A stretch of 64,000 bases of DNA from Siphonodentalium dalli (Eukaryota; Mollusca; Scaphopoda; Gadilida; Siphonodentaliidae): NCBI GenBank assembly GCA_032622095.1, contig CP136063.1, positions 64,493,897 to 64,557,896 of the forward strand, read 5' to 3'. Positions 20,027 through 30,704 of this stretch are shown piece after piece (the stretch's first letter is position 1; the number at the start of each line of letters is the position of its first letter). The translations under genes and the position numbers were made by a program. Under the pieces are notes generated by a model. The model made no database searches. It had not been told where the DNA came from and saw nothing but the letters and a program-made list of their open reading frames with translations.

Positions 20027-20287
20027 ATACCGAAGAATGGAATTAGCAAATGTCAGATAAACAAATGTACAGAAGTTAAGAAGCCCTATTGTTTTAAGGA
20101 AATGTTCAGATAATAAGTTCAACTCAACAACAATCAAATCTACGTTGAAGTGAAAACTTGAGAGCCTGTACTCAATTATACAGCTAAATGTGCCTGTACC
20201 TGTGGTCATGGTTCGTGCGGCCATTTGAAAAAATATTTATTTTGACATAAGCCAGTGTATTCTCTTATATATACGAGGCTCCCTGCA
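20027..20287. other. Spacer after gypsy B
   Basis: No gene seen. A partial hairpin word, 'ccagtgtattctcttatat' (near 20262), is a decayed relative of the 67-bp hairpin family described for 20340. Confidence 0.4.
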
Positions 20288-20291
20288 TTAA

Positions 20292-20530
20292 CCCTTTGAG
20301 TGCCAGGTCCGATTTTTGTATCAACCCACATACCCTGTGCCAATGTATTCTCTTATATATGCGAGTCGACCATAGGTCGCCTCGCATATATAAGAGAATG
20401 CATTGGCTTAATAATTTTTTTTTTTATTTTTTACAGTTTTTTACAATTTTAATATATTTTATTATATTCTTTAAACAGATTTATTGTGTAGGTTTAGGGC
20501 CGATAATATCGGCCCCTGGCACTCAAATGG
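20292..20530. mobile_element. piggyBac-like MITE with TTAA duplication
   Basis: TTAA lies at 20288-20291 and 20531-20534. Between them, inverted ends 'CCCTTTGAGTGCCAGG' and 'CCTGGCACTCAAATGG' match with one or two mismatches. TTAA targets and CCC starts are typical of piggyBac. The element is 239 bp, non-coding, and carries a 67-bp hairpin (20340-20406). The stem is 'ccaatgtattctcttatata' paired with its complement. Confidence 0.8.
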
Positions 20531-20578
20531 TTAAACATTTTACTTGTGTATGCCTATTTATTTGGGGTATAAGACTGC

Positions 20579-20644
20579 AGAGGAGTTGTCGGGTACTGAT
20601 AGAGGAGTTGTCGGGCACTGATAGAGGAGTTGTCGGGCACTGAT
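20579..20644 (+). repeat. Tandem repeat, 22 bp x 3
   Basis: Three copies of 'agaggagttgtcgggcactg' plus 'at' run head to tail, with one T/C difference in the first copy. Confidence 0.9.
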
Positions 20645-21200
20645 AGGGGACAGTCGGGGATTCCCATTATGGTCGCCCATTGTCCATTATGTTATCATAT
20701 GGAACGATCAGTGCAAGTATAGTAATAACATTTACATAAGGAATAAGTATCATATTGACTGTTTTTTATTGATCTGTGAACATGATGTGAGTTGTCATAA
20801 CATTTATATAAAACCCTTCACATCATGAGCCCGAATTAGCTTCATTGACAAATGAATGTCTCATGATACTCACCTTTCGGTTGGCAGCTGACCAATTGGA
20901 AAGCGGGATTTAGTGTAACACAAGTGCTTATGTAAATATATAAGATTCATTGAGCAGTTGCAGGCGTACCTCGATTTTTTTAAATTTACAATCAGAGATT
21001 TCTTGCACCACAAACTCGTGTAATTTCCTCTTTGGTTATATTCAGGGCTACTAGCGATATCCTGGAAAGGACGCAAGTCGCAAAAAATCAGGGAATTCAG
21101 GAATAAGAAATTGGACGAAATCCAATTTGAAAGTTTGTAACATTAGGAATCAGTCGCTATAATCTGACCCAAGTTGAGAACTTTCTCCATGGCATGACCA
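20645..21200. other. No gene seen
   Basis: AT-rich non-coding DNA. Short ORFs here lack recognisable motifs. Confidence 0.5.
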
Positions 21201-21306
21201 CCAGAGTTCATGACAACCAGAGTTCATGACCACCAGAGTTCATGACAACCAGAGTTCATGACAACCAGAGTTCATGACCACCAGAGTTCATGACAACCAG
21301 AGTTCA
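21201..21306 (+). repeat. Minisatellite, 16 bp x about 7
   Basis: Units are 'ccagagttcatgacaa' or 'ccagagttcatgacca', alternating A and C at one position. Confidence 0.9.
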
Positions 21307-21534
21307 AACCAGATGAGAAGCTGCTGGATGCTGTTCTCAGGGGTGCAATAATTTGTCCTTTACGATTTTATTCCATATAAAATAATATATATAAAATATA
21401 ATATAAAACCCTCAGTATATCAGTATACTGGTCGTCTTGGATTTCCAGGTCATATTAAAATATGAACACAAATACCATATTTGGATATTCAAAGACAGTT
21501 GCATGATATATTTGTAAAATTCAGGAACACGAGG

Positions 21535-21952
21535 TTTAAAGGTGGATTATCTCTTTGTAAACATATAGTTACCGGGGTATAAAATATTAGATTTGAATCG
21601 AAGACTCCTGTCCGGAAATGCTTCTATCGATTAATATTAATTTTATTTCGAATATTTTCTGGTCCAAAAAGGTGTGTTTGTTCAGCTAACGAATAATAGT
21701 GGTTACTGTTAACAGAGACCAGAAATTATATTGTGCAATTTTGTCACAAATAAACGTTAATTATACTCATTATCGCTTATATATGTGGAACAAAACAATA
21801 CAAACAACCAATCTGTGACATTTGACCCCGAAATAAAATCAATATTAATTGATAGAAGCTTTTCCGGATATAGGTCTTCAGTTCATATCTATTATTTTAT
21901 ACCCACGCAACTATTTAAAATTTGTTATTTAAAGAGATAATCCATCTTTAAA
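21535..21952. mobile_element. MITE with about 110-bp inverted ends
   Basis: The left end 'tttaaaggtggattatctct' is matched by the right end 'agagataatccatctttaaa'. Inside, the arms continue to pair (for instance 'ccggaaatgcttctatcg' with 'tgatagaagcttttccgg'). It is 418 bp and has no ORF. No clear target duplication. Confidence 0.75.
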
Positions 21953-22017
21953 CATCCAGATAATTGTGCGAAAATGATAATTACATGTACCTGCACTGCT
22001 GATCATACATGTATATG

Positions 22018-22049
22018 TCACACTATAATTACAGTAATTATAGTGTGAC
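22018..22049. repeat. Near-perfect palindrome
   Basis: 'gtcacactataattac' is followed by one base and its exact complement, giving a 16-bp stem with a single-base loop. Weaker pairing extends outward on both sides ('gctgatcata' with 'tatgatcagc'). Confidence 0.85.
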
Positions 22050-23270
22050 CTATATGATCAGCTCTGGGTCTATATAATCGGCTATGGGAATAGTATTGAG
22101 TTAGGTTAGCCATTTGTGGGTGATTTAGATATATAATCAGTGTTCAAAAGGTTAAATGAATCCAAACATACCTTTCTTAAAGTTCAGTCCTGATGAATTT
22201 TGGTCATTCAAATTTGTTCGCACTAACATAGTACCTGTGTAACTAACATGAGTGCAGATCTAGTCATTTTCTATTTTGCCATTTGCTGTGCTTTGTACAC
22301 TGCTGTGGTTCGAGCCTCTCAAACACAATACTTGTGTTAAGTGACCTACAGTGTCAATTGACAATTGATTGGGGAATCACAAATAAAGCCACATAATAGG
22401 CAATTTTCAATGTGTTAATTTTTCCTTTGATAATTTGTTTTATATTTCTGTGGTGAGCAATTTCTCATGAAGCGATTACACTCATGAGTAAAATAGTGGC
22501 AGCCATTACTTTACCTATCAAAGGCTCTCAATTTTGAGTGGCAAATAATGTGATGGTCATTTGGGGTGGGGGATACTCCAAGATACAAGGTTGAATTTTT
22601 TGGATTTTTAATTATTGGGACCCACCACTTCGGGAAAGCACGTTTTTCCTGTCCGATCTCGGGCCACCCACCCATCCAACACAAGTTTTTACCAATGCGC
22701 AATTGGGGAGCCACCCATAAAGATTAATGAAAATGGTGAAAATAGCAGTATTTGGGATTGGGTCTGGAATCCCTAAATTGGAAAATGATATTATCAGATA
22801 TTAAAAAGTAAGATGTTTAAACGTCAATGAATCTTATGTGCTCGTTGGTGTGAATTTACCATTGAGACTTGTTTCACTTGTTCGACCAATGATTGACATG
22901 AAGCCGATGTGGAGAATGGAATGGTGATTTCCAGAAAGTAAATTGGGAAAAAAGTCTGTTTTGCTTTGGGAATGATGCCACATATCAGCCCATGATGCTT
23001 TCTGTGCACCTGTTCTACTGTGTTAGATTCCTCAATAAATTTTATTTAATATTTACTTTGATCACTAGTTGTACACTATTGTGAAAGCGATAAATTAGTA
23101 AACGTTGTGTTTACGTCTTTCACAGACATAGTGGGATTCGTGCCATATGACAATGAAGCACTTGAGCCTGTCCAGAATAAAGTGCCAAGGAGCTGTGGAA
23201 CCCCGGTGACTCGCAAATCATTAAAATTAGGCTGGAATTGAGAAGAGGAAGAAATTAAGCAACTATTCAA
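22050..23270. other. No gene seen
   Basis: Non-coding AT-rich DNA. ORFs on both strands are short and unrecognised. Confidence 0.5.
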
Positions 23271-24245
23271 ATGATTTACACAACTTTTAAAACAAACGAT
23301 TCTGTCTTCATTTTCTTTCCCAAAATTGAAGTGACCCCACAGAAACTGGCCTGTTTATGGAGGCGCCCCTTTAAAATTATCCAACAATACAATAACTTCA
23401 CAATAACCCATGATGACAGAAATATGACAGTCACGTCTTCTAGAAAACGTCGTCTACAAGCAAGGATGAAGGATTATCTGCTGCACTTACAAATATTTCT
23501 TTTCCAGTCAGAACAAATATACAAAGATAAAATGAAATAAAAACATAAACATTTCTTTTCCAGCCAGATCGAGTATAAAACAAGAAAATAAGATAAAATG
23601 ATCACTGAGCTATATTGTCTAACTATACTCTTTTTTCTCTTTGCAGAAAGATGGATCTCTCAGACAGGAAGAAATGTGCTTACCGCAACGATTGGCAGAG
23701 TTCGACGAAGGAATAGGCTGGCACATTGTAAAATGTTGCCAGCAGCTATATAAATGCCAGAATTGCAAGGACAAGTCAGACAGAGGTTATAATCTGGCAA
23801 GGCACCAAAAGTTGTTTTGTCGGAGCCGCCCAGAGACAAAATCAATCCCGCCAACTTCTGCTAAAAAACGGAAACTAAGACCAAAGGAATCGGCAGCAAA
23901 CCTTACAGTCCGAAGAAATCGGACCTAAGTTGCAGCCCAAAAACTGGGACTCACAGTCCAGTTAAAGTAACTCTGACTTTTAGTCCTAAGAAAACTCCAG
24001 TCAATACTGCTTCCCAAGACTCGGACAACAGTCTATGGCTAACTGTCAGTAACAGCGAAAGTGATTCGGGCCCGTAAATCACCACCAAAACTGTCGCCAA
24101 CAAAACGCTTCATAACTAAACCAAAACATGAAGGTCCACTCAAAGCCAAAAAATTAACATCACAGTACCGATTCCTCAACCAGACTATGCCACAGATTCC
24201 AGTGATGCATTTCTGGCCCATAACTTTCGGAGAAGAGATATAACC
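23271..24245 (+). pseudogene. 3' fragment of gypsy family E (pol end plus zinc-finger ORF)
   Basis: 23271-23540 repeats the pol C-terminus seen at 50541-50909 ('FKTNDSVFIFFPKI', 'LACLWRRPFKII', 'SRKRRLQARMKDYLLH') with a short internal deletion. After a pyrimidine tract and AG at 23645-23646 comes ATG 23651 and the third ORF; the knuckle 'CQNCKDKSDRGYNLARH' is in a shifted frame. The homology ends near 24245 ('GPITFGEEI' area), where repeat F begins. Compared with the copy at 49121-53086 it is more decayed. It shows that the acceptor before ORF3 is conserved between copies. Confidence 0.8.
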
Positions 24246-24270
24246 CGCCCGACTGAGCCAGGCTTACTTC

Positions 24271-25616
24271 TAGTCCAAGTCTTCTTGTACTAAAACCAGC
24301 TAAGATATTGGGATGGCGATGCTGGCGTTTAGTCCAAGCCCGCTTGCATACCAATCCTACCACACGACTTACGCCCACGATCTGTGGCGGGAATCTGTGG
24401 TGTATTTTACTCGATTTACCTAGCAAATCAATACATGATGCTATATACATCGGAAAGGCTTACATCTTATGGTCACAATGGTGTATAATAATCTAACTTT
24501 AATGTTAAATTACACATAGAATATTCCGGTTGATTGCCATAAACATCGATTTGTTTCTCTGTTTGTTTACGTTTTAACCGAAAGCCGAAGTGGTCCGAAT
24601 AAGTTCGGCATAATCCGCTGTTTGTTCTGGGAATTCTACTTTCCGTTTCTATATATAGCGCGGGTTTTCCGAACAAAAATGGCGAAAACCGATCGCCCGA
24701 AAGTCCAGTTTTCTATGTGCTTTCAGAACAATTCCCGCACTAAAAACTTAATGACATAATGGAGGATCAGAACGGTAGTTTTGTTGACAATTTTCGCAAG
24801 CAAATTAGAACTCTTGTGTCTGACTTTCCATCCGTGTGATTTTCATCCATGTGCATTTTGACTTTTGTGTTGATAAAATAATCGGAGAACCGAATCACAC
24901 AGTTTCGAAATATAGTTCTTCCGTTTTAGTGGGACTTTTCAAACTTAAGGTTAAAAATTTATACAAATTTTGTTTGATTTTTTGTGTGCTTAACAAGAGC
25001 AGTATATTGCTCTGTTCGCTTAGTATATATCTTAATTTCGCCGAAGTCCACCAAATGTGGGAAATGTAGCACCATATTATTTATTCTAATACTCGTTGTG
25101 TTTACACTGTTTTAAACTTTGAGAGGGTTGTAATTCCCCGTAATTTATTTAATGTATTACATTTATATCTTCAATGTTTAATTAATCTATTTATTATTTT
25201 ATTTATTGACACACATAATTACGATTACAATGGAGAATTCTTCGTAATTTGTGTTGTTGTCCAAAATCTACGGAATATTTTCAACGGAAAATGCCGAACA
25301 CAGTTCGCGAGGTCAACCGAGTTCGCATACTTTTAAAAAATTGTAAACATTGAGGTAAATGTCTCTTTTCGCATTAAATTACCGTTTTAAATTCACAACT
25401 GATGTGGGTTTCAGATAAAATAGCATGTCTTCTGCGGAAAATATCCGTTTATTGTCGCAATTGTGATATTTTATTTCATATAATTGTGGTTTTATTTGAG
25501 CGGGTCACTAACGCTTAAGCCGTGTCATAAGCGAGCATATAGGGCGGTCTTGGACTAAACGCCAGCATCGCCATCCCAATATCTTAGCTGGTTTTAGTAC
25601 AAGAAGACTTGGACTA
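24271..25616. mobile_element. MULE-like non-autonomous element, 9-bp TSD
   Basis: The 9-bp word GCTTACTTC is present at 24262-24270 and 25617-25625. The ends are inverted copies of about 70 bp ('tagtccaagtcttcttgtac' and complement), almost identical. A 9-bp duplication and long TIRs are the hallmark of Mutator-like elements. It is 1346 bp with no convincing ORF. Confidence 0.85.
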
Positions 25617-25673
25617 GCTTACTTCATGCGCATAAAACTTTAATTGAATACTCCAACCCTATTTGGCTCGCAG

Positions 25674-26618
25674 CAGGGTTCCCACGGGGCCTTGGATTCA
25701 ATGAACGGCCTTGAATTTGACAAGGTGTGGTTCAAGGCCTTGAAATCCTGGAATATGGGCAATGGGCCTTGAAACGCCTTGAATATTCGCGATACAACAC
25801 GCCGATGATCCGTAATTAATCACCTCTTACATTTCCGGGTTTATGGTAAATGACCGCATTGGAGCGAGATATAAATAGCGCAGTTATATTATAATAGAGC
25901 AGCGATGTATCGAGCATTCTCATTGGATAGTTGCAGTGACGTTGGCCAATCGCAAAGCACAACATAACCCACGTATTATCGAATGTGACTGTCGTGTCAG
26001 TCTGCTAAAATGTTGTCGTGTGTGTACTGATTGTTTTCGATAATTACCAATAAACAATGGGGAAATGCACATTCTAAGATTGTTGGTTAACTTCCGAAAG
26101 TTACAAAGACTGGTTAATGATCGTTCTGGGCGACAGGTATTCTGCAAAATGCAAACTTTGTCTGAAAACATTTAGCGTGGCGAACATGGGAAAAGCCGCG
26201 TTGGAATCCCATGTGAAATCTGACAAACATCTTAAAGTTTTGGAGGACAAAAAAAAAATGCTACCATTTCCATTCGTAGTCGGACCTAAAAATGATTCGA
26301 CCACAGCTGGTTCAAGCTTGTATATGTGTTCCTGTTCCTTTTACAAATGTTGATGTTAAAAAAAAATATTCCTAGCTTATCTGCATTGAATTGTGTGAGT
26401 ATAATAATCTGGGAAAAGTACCAGGTATTATAGTACCCAACCTGAGTAATGTTAATAATTACTAACATGGCAATGTGTGATAGAATACTGATTAATTTAT
26501 TTTAAGGCCTTGAAAATCCTTGAATTTGGGTATCAAAGGACCTTGAAAATAGCTGAAAAATGTCGCAAAACGGCCTTGAATATCATTAAATTTGATCAGT
26601 CCTTGCTTGCAGGAACCC
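25674..26618 (+). mobile_element. hAT-type relic
   Basis: It begins 'CAGGGTTCCCAC', a typical hAT terminus, and ends '...GGAACCC', its rough complement. Both ends are rich in 'ggccttgaa'. Inside is a decayed zinc-finger exon (26057-26353). The flanking target duplication is not clear ('gcag' on both sides), so the right end may be damaged. Confidence 0.65.
26057..26353 (+). pseudogene. hAT N-terminal zinc-finger exon
   Basis: ATG 26057 reads MGKCTF, then a stop (26075-26077), then 'DCWLTSESYKDWLMI', and from 26117 'AKCKLCLKTFSVANMGKAAL' with 'SHVKSDKH'. The C-x2-C...H-x5-H finger following a short 'MGKCxF..WL....YK.WL' leader is the usual N-terminus of hAT-type proteins of the ZNF862-like group (from memory). 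The catalytic domain is missing. The in-frame stop and deletion make it a pseudogene. Confidence 0.6.
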
Positions 26619-26860
26619 GCAGGGACTCGTGTGTGAAACCACTCAACCGCTACCGGATTTGAGTCCCTACCTGCTGCGTGTTACACTTGTTCGCCAATGA
26701 GATGGGGGTGTTCTTGTGCTGGTTTGCCACGCACGTCATGTTGCTCGTCAAGGAGCGCTTAATTGTTTCAACGATTTTACACAACATTGTGAGGTTAGCG
26801 AGATTAACGCTGATTAGGGACATATGTTTCAGCTAGATGATGCAGTGTGGTGAATGATTC

Positions 26861-26945
26861 GGTGGCTGTGTGGCATTGACGTCGTACTTTGAATCGCAAG
26901 GCGCGCTCGCCGTCGGGCCGGGGTTCGCATCCCACCCAATCCAAA
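26861..26945 (+). repeat. tRNA-derived SINE-like segment
   Basis: 'ggtggctgtgtggcattgac' resembles an A box and 'ggggttcgcatcccacc' fits the B box (GGTTCGANNCC). The phrase 'cgctcgccgtcgggccggg' between them is typical of tRNA-derived SINEs of marine invertebrates. The body beyond about 26945 is A-rich and short. Not folded or searched. Confidence 0.4.
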
Positions 26946-27744
26946 AAAATTGCACTGTCTCAAAAATAAAATTTGCTTCTATTGAAAAATATTCTAATAA
27001 TTGAACTAAATATTCGAACTTATTTCATGACTGCAATGTTTGTTAACAAATCAATGTAACAGTTTTGTTTACATAACAATTGTTTCAATGTGCGACGTTT
27101 TGTTATTTGAGAGCTTTCAATAATTAGAAAAACAGCTTATCTAGTTGGAGGTGTGGGCTTTTAGCCCTATTATGATGGGAGCTGCACTGGTGCAGCATTA
27201 AAGCATTCTGTGCCAGTCCATTGTGTTATATACGAGGGTCTCACAGGGACATAAGAGAAGGCACTGGCTTAAAAGGTCTGGGTAAATGTTAGACCAAACT
27301 ATTCATTTATATTATAGATAATTGTATGTGAAATCATTATTGTGTTTAAATAAACAGAACACATGCCTCAATTCTGTTTCATTTAGTTGTTATTGATAAA
27401 CACTAGTACTCGAGCCCTTTCCATCCGATTTCGAACGGCCCAGCAGAGCGTTATGTTCGTATTGTCAAAGGTCGCCTTCAAAGAGCTTGCACAGAGAGAA
27501 ATCGGGATCAAGTTTGGTTCTATATAGAACCAAATCCCCATATAGAACCAAACTATGGTTCTATAGCACTGAAAGAACCAGATAATTATAAATGGAGTTA
27601 ATGTTCTTGTGTTGCATGGGTGGCGTTGATGATAAGCGCCAAATTACGCCATGTTACGCATGTGCGAAAATCGGCGTGGCGTCATTCTCGATAAGATGCG
27701 TGGTTCCAATTTTAAAGGTTAAATAATTTTGTGTTTGTTTGAAC
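26946..27744. other. No gene; two hairpins
   Basis: A decayed hairpin of the 67-bp family spans about 27212-27272 ('tgccagtccattgtgttata' with 'cataagagaaggcactgg'). Another inverted pair is at 27507-27550 ('agtttggttctatat' with 'atatagaaccaaact'). No coding signal was found. Confidence 0.5.
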
Positions 27745-27847
27745 ATGAATGAAACGCGCGTACTCGACGTAGAAGAATGGGTTGAATCTGATGTGATAGC
27801 TTGGCTGATTGAGAAGCAGCTGGGTGATTTAGTCGACAATTTCAAAG
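27745..27847 (+). CDS. First exon of a SAMD3-like SAM-domain gene
   Basis: ATG 27745 opens 34 codons and ends AAA G before a consensus donor 'gtaagt' at 27848. The peptide 'VEEWVESDVIAWLIEKQLGD' followed by 'LVDNFK' is a good match to the first two helices of a SAM domain of SAMD3 type (human SAMD3 begins with a Trp-x-Val-Glu-x-Val-x-x-Trp-Leu pattern, from memory). SAM domains mediate protein-protein contacts. Exons of a SAMD3-like tail occur on the same strand at 55696-57870, so this may be one gene with transposon-filled introns, or an unrelated fragment. Confidence 0.5.
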
Positions 27848-28267
27848 GTAAGTTTTAGTGTATAAATAAACTAAAATATTGTCAATGTCAAGTTCAAGAT
27901 TCAAGTTCAAGCATAGTCGAAAATGAAACTCTACTCAAGTTTTGTAGAGTTTCATTGTGACTTTGTGTACTAGTTCAAGCATAATTCAGTTATTATTATT
28001 ATTATAAATACATAGAGAGTAATCAATTGGTTTCGATGATTACGTGACATAATTCACGAGGGGAGCTGGGCCTGGGCCTGATTTCGCATGATTAAGAATT
28101 CTAATTGGGGGATTGTTTTTCATTGAACAGTTATTTTTGATGCAACTATATTTATAGCACGCAAACACAATTGCAAGGCTTTCTTGGGGACTCCTTATAA
28201 ACTTGAATCACCATCAATGGATACTCTACTCTTTCATTTCTTTTCACTCTTGAGTGCTTTGTTGCAG

Positions 28268-28436
28268 ACATGGAGAGGTGTTCCAGTCATCCTACCAGCA
28301 GACGCAAAAAAAAACTCTTGAATATCTAACTGACAGCGAAATAGGGACTGCAGCAGGCACAAATGAACAAAATGGCTATGTATTTGGAAACTGTTTTTGT
28401 TCATCCTTTGTGTGTACTTGTGTACTGAGTACATAG
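28268..28436 (+). other. Possible second SAM exon
   Basis: An acceptor-like 'ttgagtgctttgttgcag' ends at 28267. A nine-A run at about 28306-28314 separates two frames: before it 'MERCSSHPTSRRKKK', after it 'TLEYLTDSEIGTAAGTN', which is like the third SAM helix region ('LLxLTDxEI'). One base added in the A run would join them in phase with the exon at 27745. This is weak evidence. Confidence 0.3.
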
Positions 28437-28663
28437 TTTCTGCATTGATTCTAACAGCTTGAACTGTGGTATTTTGAATAAAAAAGACTAAAAAAGTAGT
28501 GTATCTCATCCCAAGTATTACCTTCTACATACTGCTGCATTTTATCAACTGTGTTTTTTTTTACGTAAGCTATTGCTTTAACAATAGTACATGTCTTAAG
28601 TCTTAAACAGTTACCTAAATTTTAAGACATGTTTACCAACGAGAAATAAAATGTAGTGTTTAA

Positions 28664-29054
28664 CCCTTTACCCAACAGAAGGGCCCTGTGCCAATGCATT
28701 CTCTTATATATGCGAGTCGACCATAGGTCGCCTCGCATATATAAGAGAATGCATTGGCTTAACACATTAAAAATTACAAAATTGTTAAAGATTTTTAGAA
28801 AAAATGGTAAAAAGTGTTAAATTTTTTTTTTTTTAGGCCAATGCATTCTCTTATATATGCGAGGCGACCTATGGTCGACTCGCATATATAAGAGAATGCA
28901 TTGGCACAGGGCATAACTGTAACTATCACAATGTGGTCAAGGAGCCGGTTCCAATGATATCCATATTTGTATGGTTCTGTTGAGACAGACCGAAGATATT
29001 TTAGGCTGTTGAAGCTTTATTTGGCCGGTTTTGGCCGGTTTGATGGGTAAAGGG
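28664..29054. mobile_element. TTAA-flanked MITE carrying two opposed 67-bp hairpins
   Basis: TTAA occurs at 28660-28663 and 29055-29058 with inverted ends 'CCCTTTACCCA' and 'TGGGTAAAGGG', as in piggyBac-type MITEs. Two near-perfect hairpins, 28691-28757 and 28838-28904, are inverted with respect to each other. Each has a stem of about 30 bp ('ccaatgcattctcttatata' with complement) and a centre 'gtcgaccataggtcg'. They are the same family as 20340-20406. Confidence 0.8.
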
Positions 29055-29058
29055 TTAA

Positions 29059-29419
29059 AGACAATCTTATCTCTGAAGATTAGGAAACAATTGAATAGGT
29101 TTGCCTGACTAGCATGACTGCCGAAGCCATTTGCTGAAGTAAAGTGGCCAGGCTTCGGCAACGAACTGCCGAAGCAAATAAGAGGATTATCGGCAAATAA
29201 AAACCCTCCTCTTAAGTTTTATGAGTTACCGATATACAAGACGCATCCACTTTCAACGAAAGATGGTAAGTACTCGGAGAATGATGCATAAAATGATAGC
29301 TAAACCTGTGTTTGACTTTATATTTCAGGGGGAGTTGAATTTGTATCTCAGGGGGAGGAAATGTTTGGAAAATTCCCACAGTTGAACAAACAGCATTATT
29401 TTACACGATCTGAATAAAC
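29059..29419. other. Gene-free stretch before gypsy C
   Basis: There is a donor-like 'gatggtaagt' near 29263 and an acceptor-like 'tttatatttcag' near 29329; no protein joins across them convincingly. It could be leader or LTR remains of gypsy C. Confidence 0.35.
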
Positions 29420-30121
29420 ATGCAACAAAAATCAAGAACGTACAACATACTGACAAGTGATCCCGCGATACGATATATCCTTAATAAACTATCACAAATT
29501 ATTGGCCCTTCACCAGTAATCGGAATGTTGAAACTGTCTAGGACATCTGGTTCTAAACTAAGATATTGTGTTTTCGTGAATGTTACAGAACCCCAATCAA
29601 TAATACTTAAACAAAGTATAAATAATTCACCCATGTTAAATGACAGTCGACGTGTAAATCTTTGTCAGCATCAATATCAAACAAAGGTCCCACAAGTTGC
29701 ATTACAATGGTTGCCAATAAACCAAAATGTGTCCTGTCATCTCACTGATTTGGATTCTGTTCCAATTCAAAATAACACAAACTTGTTTTCACAAGAGCAT
29801 CCATTATGTCACACTTCTTGGGTTGATCCAATGGTAATGAGATGAATGATGTTACATAAATCAGTAGATCATGAAAATTGTGATTCTAATAAATGGAGTA
29901 TTATAGATTACCTCATTCACTTTGAAACTGCTGCTACTATAAATAGATGGGATGGTAATGAAAAGGCAGCTCATTTGCTCATTAGTTTGAGGGGAAATAC
30001 TCAATCTCTGTTGAGAGGGTTATCAGAATCACAACTGAGTAATTATCAACTTCTAAAAAAATGTGTTTGGCAAAGTCCGTTAGATCAAGTCACATTACTA
30101 CACTGCTTTCAGTTCTCATAG
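29420..30121 (+). pseudogene. gag: Gag remnant of gypsy C
   Basis: One frame runs from 29420 with a single in-frame stop at 29843-29845. The first 141 codons are unrecognised and Asn/Gln/Ser-rich. After the stop comes the gag core: 'SIIDYLIHFETAATINRWDG', 'AAHLLISLRGNTQSLLRGL', 'LSNYQLLKK'. The same blocks are in the gypsy B gag. The zinc knuckle and protease are deleted, and sequence jumps to RT at about 30118. Confidence 0.7.
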
Positions 30122-30704
30122 GGGTTTACACCACTTTACAGTTATGCTATTTGGGCTCTCTAATTCGCCAGCTTCATTTGAGCGTCTCATGGAACACGCC
30201 TTGCAGGGATTGCACTGGGAAACAAACTATATATAATTTTTTTATGGAACCAAACATGTCAGTCTGATTTTGAACAGTTGAAGAAATGTTTATCATCACC
30301 TGTGCTAACTTTACCACATAAAGAATGCCAATTCATTCTAGTGGATATAGTATTGGGGCTGACCTTTCACATATACAAAATGGCGAAGAGAAAGTTATTT
30401 CGTATGCAAGCAAGAACCTCTCAAAAACACAACAACAATATTTTACAAAAGGGAACTTTTGGCGGTAGTGGTATTCCTTAAACAATTCAAACATTACCAA
30501 TTGGGACACAAATTCAAATTGCGTACTGATCATGCCTCACTAGTATGGCTAAATAATTTTAAAGATCCTGAAGGTACGATATCAAGATGGTTAAACATCA
30601 TCGAGACATGTGATCATGAAATAGAACACCGCCCAGGGAAAAAGCATAAAAATGCAGACTCATTGTCTCCTTGGAAGCTGTGCAATGGTAGTTGTTCTAG
30701 TTGA
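30118..30704 (+). pseudogene. pol: Partial RT and RNase H of gypsy C
   Basis: The piece 'GLHHFTVMLFGLSNSPASFE' and 'RLMEHALQGLHWE' is the RT block before the YxDD box. The YxDD box itself is deleted. It is followed by fragments of RNase H: 'DFEQLKKCLSSPVL', then 'VVVFLKQFKHYQLGHKFKLR' and 'TDHASLVWLNNF', 'EHRPGKKHKNADSLS'. At least three frameshifts and two deletions. Confidence 0.75.

Larger units (their letters stand above)
24246..26690 (+). repeat. Dispersed repeat F, copy 1, split by two insertions
   Basis: Pieces at 24246-24270, 25626-25673 and 26619-26690 line up with the unbroken copy at 55569-55695 ('gactgagccaggcttac', 'tttggctcgcag', 'gggactcgtg', 'aaccgctaccgg', 'ctgcgtgttac'). 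The interruptions are the MULE-like MITE (24271-25616) and the hAT relic (25674-26618). The nature of F is unknown: no ORF, no inverted ends. Confidence 0.7.

Noticed and set aside
21201-21306. Possible CRISPR-like direct repeats
   Set aside because: Units are 16 bp head to tail without spacers, in a eukaryotic genome; a simple minisatellite.
29263-29330. A small intron between 'gatggtaagt' and 'tatatttcag'
   Set aside because: No protein continues across it; the sites may be chance or part of an LTR leader.
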